A stretch of DNA of 64,000 bases from Symbiodinium natans (lineage: Eukaryota > Sar > Dinophyceae > Suessiales > Symbiodiniaceae), in assembly GCA_905221605.1 (NCBI GenBank), contig CAJNDS010002537.1, positions 62,001 to 126,000 of the forward strand, written 5' to 3'. The notes beneath the pieces are model-generated. The model did not search any database. It saw only the letters and a program-made list of their open reading frames with translations, and was not told the origin of the DNA. Position numbers and translations under genes: made by a program. This document shows positions 32,451 to 42,908 of the stretch, piece after piece (position 1 is the stretch's first letter; every line of letters begins with the position of its first letter).

Positions 32451-34546
32451 TCAGGCCGCATCATGGTGACATGAAGCAAGGCAGTTCTTCTCAAGTGCTG
32501 TCGCGAGTGCCTAAGGGATGACGTGCCAGTGCAATAAATGTCTGGAGAGCAACCGGGCCTTGGTACCCTCGTCACCAATGGAATTGCAATCGAGGTTGAT
32601 CCTGGTGACAGTGCTGTTCTTCTCAAGCGCTGTCGCGAGTGCCTGGGGAAGGGATGAAATGCCAATGCAATAAATGTCTGGAGAGCAACCGGGCCTTGGT
32701 ACCCTCGTCACCAATGGAGTTGCTCTGGAGGTTGATCGTGGTGACAGTGCTGTTCTTCTCAAGCGCTGTCGCGAGTGCCTGGGGAAGGGATGAAATGCCA
32801 ATGCAATAAATGTCTGGAGAGCAACCGGGCCTTGGTACCCTCGTCACCAATGGAGTTGCTCTCGAGGCCGATCGTGGTGACAGTGCTGTTCTTCTCAAGC
32901 GCTGTCGCGAGTGCCTGGGAAAGGGATGACGTGCCAGCGCAATAAATGTCTGGAGAGCAACCGGGCCTTGGTACCCTCGAGACCAATGGAATTGTTCCCG
33001 AGGTTGATGGTGGTGACAGTGCTGTTCTTCTCAAGCGCTGTCGCGAGTGCCTGGGGAAGGGATGACATGCCAATGCAATAAATGTCTGGAGAGCAACCGG
33101 GCCTTGGTACCCTCGTCACCAATGGAATTGCCCCGGAGGTTGATCCTGGTGACAGTGCTGTTCTTCTCAAGCGCTGTCGCGAGTGCCTGGGGAAGGGATG
33201 AAATGCCAATGCAATAAATGTCTGGAGAGCAACCGGGCCTTGGTACCCTCGTCACCAATGGAGTTGCTCTGGAGGTTGATCGTGGTGACAGTGCTGTTCT
33301 TCTCAAGCGCTGTCGCGAGTGCCTGGGGAAGGGATGACATGCCAATGCAATTAATGTCTGGAGAGCAACCGGGCCTTGGTACCCTCGTCACCAATAGAAT
33401 TGTGCAGGAGGATGATCGTGGTGACAGTGCTGTTCTTCTCAAGCGCTGTCGCGAGTGCCTGGGGAAGGGATGACGTGCCAGTGCAATAAATGTCTGGAGA
33501 GCAACCGGGCCTTGGCACCCTCGTGACCGACGGAATTGAGCTCGAGGTTGATGGTGGTGACAGTGCTGTTCTTCTCAAGCGCTGTCGCGAGTGCCTGGGG
33601 AAGGGATGACGTGCCAGTGCAATAAATGTCTGGAGAGCAACCGGGCCTTGGTACCCTCGTGACCAATGGAATTGCACACGAGGTTGATCTTGGTGACAGT
33701 GCTGTTCTTCTCAAGCGCTGTCGCGAGTGCCTGGGGAAGGGATGACGTGCCAGTGCAATAAATGTCTGGAGAGCAACCGGGCCTTGGCACCCTCGTGACC
33801 GACGGAATTGAGCTCGAGGTTGATGGTGGTGACAGTGCTGTTCTTCTCAAGCGCTGTCGCGAGTGCCTGGGGAAGGGATGACGTGCCAGCGCAATAAATG
33901 TCTGGAGAGCAACCGGGCCTTGGTACCCTCGTGACCAATGGAATTGTTCCCGAGGTTGATGGTGGTGACAGTGCTGTTCTTCTCAAGCGCTGTCGCGAGT
34001 GCCTGGGGAAGGGATGACATGCCAATGCAATAAATGTCTGGAGAGCAACCGGGCCTTGGTACCCTCGTGACCAATGGAATTGCCCCCGAGGTTGATCGTG
34101 GCGACAGTGCTGTTCTTCTCAAGCGCTGTCGCGAGTGCCTGGGGAAGGGATGACATGCCAATGCAATAAATGTCTGGAGAGCAACCGGGCCTTGGTACCC
34201 TCGTCACCAATGGAATTGCCCCGGAGGTTGATCGTGGTGACAGTGCTGTTCTTCTCAAGCGCTGTCGCGAGTGCCTGGGGAAGGGATGAAATGCCCATGC
34301 AATAAATGTCTGGAGAGCAACCGGGCCTTGGTACCCTCGTCACCAATGGAGTTGCTCTCGAGGCCGATCGTGGTGACAGTGCTGTTCTTCTCAAGCGCTG
34401 TCGCGAGTGCCTGGGGAAGGGATGACATGCCAATGCAATAAATGTCTGGAGAGCACCCGGGCCTTGGCGCCCTCGTCACCAATGGATTTGCCCCCGAGGT
34501 CGATCGCGGTGACAGTGCTGTTCTTCTCAAGCGCTGTCGCGAGTGC
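32451..34546 (-). CDS. LRR exon array A: 15 units plus stop exon, no N-terminal domain
   Basis: Minus strand. Exon starts fall every 136 bp at 34546, 34410, 34274, 34138, 34002, 33866, 33730, 33594, 33458, 33322, 33186, 33050, 32914, 32778 and 32642, and the last at 32510. Each full exon is 84 nt and encodes one 28-residue ribonuclease-inhibitor-type LRR (ALATALEKN, TVTTIxL, two variable residues, NSIGDEGTK). Introns are 52 bp, GC-AG, nearly identical; the last is 48 bp. The last exon changes to ALATALEKNCLASCHHDAA and TGA at 32451. Because 136 is not a multiple of 3, unspliced translation breaks every unit; only splicing gives a continuous solenoid. The 5' flank repeats that of array B (WKRQTLWIH.. 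strand, 34570-34680 against 37065-37180), but no signalling domain precedes it. It may be a duplicate lacking a promoter or an internal block of the larger gene. Confidence 0.75.
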
Positions 34547-34569
34547 CTGGGGAAGGGATGACATGCCAA

Positions 34570-35095
34570 TGCCTTTGTCAGGGAGCAGCTTGGCTTGATG
34601 ACTATTGTAAGGCAAATCGCATCTCATTGTGCGAGATAGCACGTTGTGGATCCACAAAGTCTGCCTCTTCCACATGCATGTTTCAATTGAGTCAGGCCTT
34701 TATACGTGGGCGTGGGTCTGCATCCTGGAGCTGTGGCTGGTCAACGTTGCCTTCTGCATCTGCAACCTAGATTTGTGGCATGACTTGCATGCAACCACTG
34801 AAGGAAGCAGAAAGGGTGACTCACCAAGTCGTGCGCAAGAGTAGGGTCGAGTCCCAAATCAAACTGCAAACTTGAGTTTGAAGTTTGAATTTTATGCATC
34901 AGTCAACAATGCACTTAAAACGTCTGATGCGCTCCTCTGCTGACTACCGTAATCTCCAATGCAGCTGTGCAGACTGGAAAAGGGGCAATGAAAATTGGAC
35001 TTAGCCAAACGACCGTAGAACGTCAAGATAAATTACTAAACATGACGAGTCGCCTGTGCTCTGTTTCCTGCAAGCCTTCGTTCAATGCACTGCCG
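34570..35095. other. Spacer between LRR arrays, duplicated on both sides
   Basis: 34570-34700 matches 37065-37200, and 34960-35100 matches 32330-32450 (3' flanks of the two stop exons). The two arrays with their flanks are therefore a segmental duplication of about 2.5 kb. No gene was seen in the middle (34700-34950). Confidence 0.7.
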
Positions 35096-35099
35096 GGCC

Positions 35100-38000
35100 T
35101 CAGGCCGCATCATGGTGACATGAAGCAAGGCAGTTCTTCTCAAGTGCTGTCGCGAGTGCCTATGGGATGACGTGCCAGTGCAATAAATGTCTAGAGAGCA
35201 ACCGGGCCTTGGCACCCTCGTCACCAATGGAATTGCGATCGAGGTTGATCGTGGTGACAGTGCTGTTCTTCTCAAGCGCTGTCGCGAGTGCCTGGGGAAG
35301 GGATGAAATCCCAATGCAATAAATGTCTGGAGAGCAACCGGGCCTTGGTACCCTCGTCACCAATGGAGTTGCTCTGGAGGTTGATCGTGGTGACAGTGCT
35401 GTTCTTCTCAAGCGCTGTCGCGAGTGCCTGGGGAAGGGATGAAATGCCAATGCAATAAATGTCTGGAGAGCAACCGGGCCTTGGTACCCTCGTCACCAAT
35501 GGAGTTGCTCTCGAGGCCGATCGTGGTGACAGTGCTGTTCTTCTCAAGCGCTGTCGCGAGTGCCTGGGGAAGGGATGACATGCCAATGCAATTAATGTCT
35601 GGAGAGCAACCGGGCCTTGGTACCCTCGTGACCAATGGAATTGCCCCCGAGGTTGATGGTGGTGACAGTGCTGTTCTTCTCAAGCGCTGTCGCGAGTGCC
35701 TGGGGAAGGGATGACATGCCAATGCAATAAATGTCTGGAGAGCAACCGGGCCTTGGCACCCTCGTCACCAATGGAGCTTGACTCGAGGTTGATGGTGGTG
35801 ACAGTGCTGTTCTTCTCAAGCGCTGTCGCGAGTGCCTGGGGAAGGGATGACATGCCAACGCAATAAATGTCTGGAGAGCAACCGGGCCTTGGCACCCTCG
35901 CGACCAATGGAGCTGAAGTTGAGGTTGATGGTGGTGACAGTGCTGTTCTTCTCAAGCGCCGTCGCGAGTGCCTGGGGAAGGGATGACATGCCAATGCAAT
36001 AAATGTCTGGAGAGCAACCGGGCCTTGGCACCACTGTTGAGGGTGATCGTGGTGACAGTGCTGTTCTTCTCAAGTGCTGTCGCGAGTGCCTGGGGAAGGG
36101 ATGACATGCAAATGCAATAAATGTCTGGAGAGCAACCGGGCCTTGGTACCCTCGTCACCAATGGAATTGCCACAGAAGTTGATCGTGGTGACAGTGCTGT
36201 TCTTCTCAAGCGCTGTCGCGAGTGCCTGGGGAAGGGATGACGTGCCAGTGCAATAAATGTCTGGAGAGCAACCGGGCCTTGGCACCCTCGTCACCAACGG
36301 AATTGTGCGAGAGGTCGATCGTGGTGACAGTGCTGTTCTTCTCAAGCGCTGTCGCGAGTGCCTGGGGAAGGGATGACATGCCAATGCAATAAATGTCTGG
36401 AGAGCACCCGGGCCTTGGCACCCTCGTCACCAATGGAATTGAGCTCGAGGTTGATCGTGGTGACAGTGCTGTTCTTCTCAAGCGCTTTCGCGAGTGCCTG
36501 GGGAAGGGATAACATGCCAATGCAATAAATGTCTGGAGAGCACCCGGGCCTTGGCACCCTCGTCACCAATGGAATTGCCCCCGAGGTTGATCGTGGTGAC
36601 AGTGCTGTTCTTCTCAAGCGCTTTCGCGAGTGCCTGGGGAAGGAATGACATGCCAATGCAATAAATGTCTGGAGAGCAACCGGGCCTTGGCACCCTCGTG
36701 ACCAATGGAATTGCTCTCGAGGTTGATCGTGGCGACAGTGCTGTTCTTCTCAAGCGCTGTCGCGAGTGCCTGGGGAAGGGATGACATGCCCATGCAATAA
36801 ATGTCTGGAGAGCAACCGGGCCTTGGTACCCTCGTCACCAATATAATTTTCCCGGAGGTTGATCGTGGTGACAGTGCTGTTCTTCTCAAGCGCTTTCGCG
36901 AGGGCCTGGGGAAGGGATGACATGCCAATGCAATAAATGTCTGGAGAGCAACCGGGCCTTGGCACCCTCGTGACCAATGGAGTTGAACTCGAGGTTGATC
37001 GTGGTGATAGTGCCGTTTTTCTCAAGCGCTGTCGCGAGTGCCTGGGGAAGGGATGACATGCCAATGCCTATGTCAGGGAGCAGCTTGGCTTGATGACTAT
37101 TGTCAGGCAAATTGCATCTCATTGTGCGAGATAGCACGCTGTGGATCCACAAAGTTTGCCTCTTCCACATGCATGTTTCAATTGAGTCAGGCCTTCACAA
37201 TGGCCTTTGCTGTCTTTGCGGAGTTTGCTCGGATCTGTAGCTTTTGGAGGACTTCGTGTGCTCCCAGTGCCTGAAGGCTTCCAAAAATGATGGCTCATAG
37301 GGAAATGCAGGACAAGTCCCAGCCTCCCCAAGAGCGTGGGCCTCCCTTTCATTGGCTTCGAAGTTGAGCAGCTGCAAGATTCGGAGGCGGTGGTAGAATG
37401 GCAACGACTTGGCCAACTGCATCACCTCACCTTCTGGGAGGTTTTCGAAATGCACCTCCTCACACACCGTCACCTTCTCATGAAAAATCTTCTCCTGTAG
37501 TTTGATGACTTGCGGGGCATCATGACGGTGTGTGAATTTTGAGTTTGCCATGTGCTTCTCAAATTCTTTGGGGGCCATGGGCACTTTGCCCCTGAAGCTG
37601 GCCCCGGATTCAATTTGCACCGCATCGATTTGTTGGTTCTTCTTGGTGGCACTTTTGGCCGAAGACCACTCGATCTCGGCGAGGCACCACCCACGCATCT
37701 TATATGGGATCGGGTTGTGCAACAATTCTCGGAGCGGAATGGTCTGGATCGATTTGCTGGGTACATGATAAACCGGGACTTTCTGCTCCGAGTTGTTCAG
37801 CCAAAAATCATCTGGGGTGAGACATTCAAGACGGAAGGTCAAGCAGTGCTCATGAGCATACATTACATGCATGTTGGCCATCGATCGCCGGAAGCTCTCC
37901 TCTTCCTCTGGCGTCTGCCGCTCAAATTGAAAAAGAGAAATATAATCGTAAAATATCCAAATTTCTGAGAAATAAGCGGCATCATAGAGAGCTACACAGC

Positions 38001-38396
38001 TGACCAACTTCTCTAGTTGGAAGCAACATGGGTCTGGGTGCTGTTGACTTTCCCAACTATGGGAAACCGAGCAAAGGATCGCATCTCTTCCTCCTGCAGA
38101 CCACTCAACAACATGTTCGTGGCTCACCAGCGCCAAGGTCTCCTCGCTCAGAGGAATGGCATGAGAACACTAGATGATTCGCATGTCATAGCGGCCTGCT
38201 GTGCTTCTTGACGTCTGGGCAAAGGCCTGTTCGACCTCCGCAGCTCGTAGAGGTACCTCTTGGCAGCAACCACGGTGGCAAACACAAGAGGTCCTCTCTG
38301 TGAACACATGCGTGGGCACTCTGCGCGAACCAACCGAATATCAGCATCTTGTAAGAACTTGGCCAAAGCTTTTCGGTCTCTCAGGCTGTATTCAGC
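35100..38396 (-). CDS. TIR-like/LRR receptor-like gene with single-repeat exon array B
   Basis: Minus strand. Exon 38396-38205 (AEYSLRDRKALAKFLQDADI..SQRGPLVFATVVAAKRYLYE) and a GC-AG intron of 62 bp come first. Exon 38142-37336 encodes about 269 residues with VSHSWESQQHPDP, WIFYDYISLFQF..RTPEEEE, and MRGWCLAEIEWSS. The SHSWE, YDY and RGWC.AE motifs resemble the strand and helix motifs of TIR-type domains. That exon ends in a first LRR (LAKSLPFYHRLRILQLLNFE..REAH), in exact 28-residue register with array B after a predicted GC-AG intron (37335-37042). Array B exons start at 37041, 36905, 36769, 36633, 36497, 36361, 36225, 36089 (in-frame 18-bp deletion), 35971, 35835, 35699, 35563, 35427 and 35291, with the stop exon at 35159-35100. 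Such architecture fits an intracellular innate sensor. The true start lies upstream. Confidence 0.7.
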
Positions 38397-38459
38397 CTGG
38401 ACTTCGAAACAAGTGGGGAAAATGGGGCAAGCGAGGGCAAGTGGGGGCAAAGTCAATTA

Positions 38460-41400
38460 GCTCTTCCGGACAACCAAGTGGGACAAGTGGGGGCAAATCA
38501 CTGCAATTTCAACTTCGAATAGTGGTTCCCGTCTGCACCCGCAATGGGCTGTCTTCTGCCTTCATGCTGGGCCGTGATTTGGAGATGAGGCTTTGTGCCA
38601 ATCTGCAACAAAACTCGCAGTTGGCTCTGAGGCATGCACACCTTCAGCTGGCTCCGAGCTCATCTCTAGATGAAGCCGTCAGCCTTGGTCACGGGCAGCT
38701 CTCGCTTCTCCTATCTGCGCAACCTGCACAAAACCCGAAAGAGCCAACAACAGAAGAAGTGCTGGCAAAACCTGAATCAAATCAAAAAGGTTTGGGGGCT
38801 TCAGGCTCTGAGGTCCAGGGCTTGCAGCCGTGTAAGACTTGGCAGCTAGCTTGCAGCAGGCGTCTACAAGATTCCCGAGGTGGCTCTATCACAACACTCC
38901 AGGTGCCTGGGCTTGTATAAGTAGATGTTCTTTATCGAGTTTGGCCCTATATTCGGTACAGTGCGTCCCATGATCAGGTTTAGTAACAAAACAAAATTTC
39001 TGAGCCGTTCTGAATGTCTCAGGTGCTGCCCCTAGAACCTGAAGCCCGGGCTGCAGGATAGAGCCTCTTCCTCGGGTTGCATGCACCTGCCAAAGCCCTA
39101 AAAAGAGCCTTAACTGATAACAAACACGTGAACCCTCGACTCCAAACCCCATAAAAAGAAAATAACATAATAATAAATCATATAACCTAGAAAGCCTGGA
39201 AACACTTAGAATAAAACTTGATTCAACCCGAAACATCCCCCCTTGAACCCCCTATAAGCTTCATGGACTCCTCGGCCCCCCCAAAATCCGCGAACCCACC
39301 GACGCTTTTTCAGGCTTTCTTGCCCCCCCCCCCCCCCGAGCGGGCTCACGCAGCCCAGGGCCTTCCGAAGTTTTGGGGGCACTCCGCGGGGGCTTCTCCT
39401 GGGGTTTCTTTTTCTCGTTCAAAGGGGGATTCAATGTGGGGCCAGCGTGAGATTCTTATTCTAGGGGACTAACAAGGGATTCATAGGGGGGCAACTGGGA
39501 TTGTAGAGGGGGATTAAGAAAAGGGGGGTTTAGGAGTTGTGGCTTTGGAGGGCCCATCGTTTCAGATCCCGTTCGGGTTTCGGGTTCCAGCTTTGGGGTC
39601 ACGGCCGGGCGCAGGGGTGGTTTAACGTGGTTGAATGTCTTTAGCACCATTTTTTTTACGCTGATCGCCCCAATCCTGAAACCCTATAAACACCCCATAG
39701 ACCCAACAAAGCCCCAGTGCTTTGGCTCAAGCCCTGAACCCCGAGAGCCCCTCTTGAATCCGACGGGGCTCCCGGAGGTTGGAGACTCTGTGCCCCAGAG
39801 CCCCCAAGCGCCCCCAAGCGCCCACAAGCGCCCCCCACGATTAAATTGAAGAATATAGGGACACTTTAGGGGCCCTTGAAGAGCGAAAGCCCTGAGCCAG
39901 GCTCCCGGCTGCAATCTTCAACCTGAGCTTTCGAGGCTTTCCGGCTTGAGGGTTCAAAAGGCTCTGCTGAGTTTCCAACAAAAAAAAAAGGGTGTAGGGT
40001 TGAGGGTTTAGGGTTTAGGGTTCAGGGGTTGGGACCGCCGGAGCCCATTTTCCGGGCTTCCGGACGCTTTAGGGTTCAGGGTCTGCGACCCCTCGCGCTC
40101 GCCCTCGATCAGCCTGATAATTACCGGAACCAGGAATCTTAGGCAACGCTACACCGTCCCATCGTCCTTCGGATTTGGGCGCCCTTGCCTTTGCTCGGAA
40201 CCACGAGCGGGCCGCGAAGGTGACAATTCTGTCGCAGTCGCTGGGCCGCTATAGGTTCAATGCTTTCTCAAGGCTGGAGCGTGCAGCCGTATGTTGAAAA
40301 CTGCCAAGGACATACGTGCTAATTACATATACGCATACTCCGCGCAGCACTGTGGCACATTTTTCTAGAAGCCCTTGAAAAGACCAAACCCCAGCATGGC
40401 CTAACAACTTCTGCGACTCTGTCTGCTCATGTCGTGTGCGAAAACAACCTGCGCAGCCGCTCCGAGCCCAGCTTGGCAGAGAGGCAGCCGTCGTTGATGG
40501 GAGAGCTCAGGGCCGTTGAGGGTTGCCAAAGGGCTCACGAATCAAAAGGGAGCTTATAGTACACCTAGGCCGTACTAGATTAGACTCTACTCCACTCCAG
40601 TCTGGTATAGCCATCCTGACTCTACGAGCGACCAGTGGTCCGATAAAATCCATCAGAAGCACCACGCAGCGATCCGCCAGCAGTGAACCCCCATGCCACA
40701 CCTTCGGTAAGTTGTGTGCCGCGGTCAGCCCCAATCCAAGCGGTCTTGCCGCACCACCCGCCGCAACGCAGAAGAGACTTTAGAAAGACTTGAAGCAACT
40801 TCTTTGGCTCACCCACAGGGCGCATGAATCAAACGCGCAGCTCTGCACCGCCTCGCTCTCAATTTTCTCAGACCCGAAGGGTCTAGAACTTCCTCCAACA
40901 AGCCCACTGGTTGCCCGAAGTGAGTCTGGAGTGAGGTACGACAGGTACGAGTTGGAGTTGCCGTTAGGGCAATACAGGACCCGGGGCGGTGACGGTCTGC
41001 TCACAGCAAAATCCAGTGGGCGGGACGCATTCGAGCCCACTCCTACATTGCCCCGAACGTTGGCCTTGTTGTAAATGAGAAACGCGATTGAAGCGTGCGA
41101 AGTTTCGTCACGGTGTTCATGGTTGTGTTTGACGATGATGTGGGAAGAGAGATGGTCGGGTTTGCGCCGAAGGGTTTCATAGCCTCACATGTTGAAATGC
41201 TGAATCCCCTACATTTGAGACAACATGTTAACAATGTGACAGCGGCAAACAGCGTAGCATGAACAACTCGCCAGCACAAGCAGAACATGAGCAACGTGCC
41301 TTTTCTACTCACGAAAATCTCTCTGACAAAGTGCTTGAAACGTAGCGAAACAGCTGTAAAGTGACGACGTTACAAAGAAACCCCATCGGAAACATAGCCC

Positions 41401-42250
41401 GAGAAAAGGGTCTGTGCAGTCGCTTCTGGACGCGCAAACCAGGCTACTTCTGAAATACTTCTGAGGGCGGCGCGAAAGTTAGTCAATCCTAGGGGGGTGG
41501 TCAATGCGTTAGTTCGGGGCTACTTAGGTATATACAGGGACTATATAAGGTATATGTGGAGGTCTTTTTTGTAAATAGGGGTTCTATAGGGGAATGAGAT
41601 TAAGAGGCTCAGAGGAAATACGGGTACTGCTGGCTGGACTGCTTGTCCCAGATGGTGCCCAGCGCGTAGACCTCCGCGGTCTCCAAGGTCGCTTGCTCGG
41701 TGCCCTTCGCCACCACCGAGACGCCTCCCCCAACAGAGAGGGAGAGAGACAGAGGGAGAGGGAGAGGGAGGGAGGGAGAAAGAGAGAGAGAGAGAGATAG
41801 AAAAAAAGAGAGAGAGAGAGAGAGAGAGAGGGAGGGAGGGAGGGAGTGGGGGAGGGAGGGGAGGGAGGGAGGGAGGGAGGGAGGTAGAGAGACAGAGCTT
41901 ATACCTATTTTGCTGCCAAAACATTCTTTGTTGAGGGAAGTGTGGGGGATGCTTCTGTAGGAGAGAGCTATAGGCTATAGGCTCTAGCCCCCCAAAACAA
42001 AAGAGCACCGGGGTCTGTTTACATTCATGCTCAGACACGTAAGGCTTTAGACTCACGCCTGATTCTACACTCCCCTTAGAACCTTAATTCAAATAAATGG
42101 TTAGCATCCCCTTGGGTTTTGTATGAGTAATAATAATTCCAAAGGGGGGCGAATAAGATTCCCACCAAGCAACCTGCTGAGTCCATCTCCGGGATGTACA
42201 GGCGCGCGGTGAGCCGCTCAAGGCCCTGATCCTGGGGGCACTTTTTCTCC
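38460..42250. other. No supported gene; telomere-like and homopolymer tracts
   Basis: A minus-strand MSSEPAEGVHASEPTASFVA near 38663 could be an upstream exon of the LRR gene but is unproven. The stretch also holds a C-run at 39325-39338, a telomere-like tract at 39990-40025 and only weak frames elsewhere. Confidence 0.35.
41730..41900. repeat. Polypurine GA-rich microsatellite
   Basis: About 170 bp of GGGAGAGAGA/GGGAGGGA with almost no pyrimidines on the plus strand. The tract is capable of triplex or H-DNA formation. Confidence 0.95.
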
Positions 42251-42254
42251 CCTA

Positions 42255-42425
42255 AACCCTATAATACCCTTTGGGGGTGGGGGGCTCAACTTCCTTTGTT
42301 TTTCTTTTTTTCTTTTGGGGGGGGGGGGGGGGGGTCCCCCAAGCCCCTTTCACCCTTTGAGGGTGGGGGGGCTCGATTTCTTTTGTTTTTTTTTTTGGGA
42401 GGGGGAGGAAACCCTAAAACCCTAG
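42255..42425. repeat. Tandem CCCTTTxxGGGTGGGG / T-run / G-run blocks
   Basis: A block of ACCCTTTGGGGGTGGGGGGC followed by a T-rich stretch and a G-run occurs about two and a half times (42270, 42350, 42425), just 3' of the GH32 gene. Confidence 0.7.
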
Positions 42426-42908
42426 CCCTTTTGGGGGTGGGCCAAGGTCCTTGAAGCTCTCGGTCACGGAGCCATCCTGAGCAAGAGAGGCTCAAATTCA
42501 GAATGGCAGAGGCCGCAAAGGCCATGGTGGAATCTGTTGGTGAGTGCTGAGTAGTGATTGAAATGCATTGGACAATCTGAATACATAGGCAGCAACCCGA
42601 GTGTGCTAAAAGCAGCCTGGGATCGTTAAAGACGTGCAGGGACACGCGTGCCCTCCCCGCGACGTCCGGGTCAGGCATCACCCGGGCACGGCCTCCTGTC
42701 GTGAATTTCGCCCCTTGCGTTCCCGAGGAGGAGGTGTCCAGTATCAACAGAGGCGACTTCACGAAGCCCGAGACGCAGCAGGCCGAGGTCTTGCGCTGGG
42801 CAGCGGTTGCCTTCGCTGCTGAGTTCATAAGCCCCCCAAAAAAGTGTGCACTTTCAGTTCTTTTGGGGGCGTATAGTATCCCAAAAAGTGTAAAGCGTAC
42901 TCGCTCAG

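Noticed and set aside
32511-37041. CRISPR-like regularly spaced repeats
   Set aside because: The unit is 136 bp with coding exons and splice signals; there are no short repeats with unique spacers, and the context is eukaryotic.
32288-37064. Overlapping 91-104 codon ORFs such as MACHPFPRHSRQRLRRTALSP
   Set aside because: These are out-of-frame or intron read-through translations of the 136-bp unit. The biologically sensible reading is the spliced 28-residue LRR.
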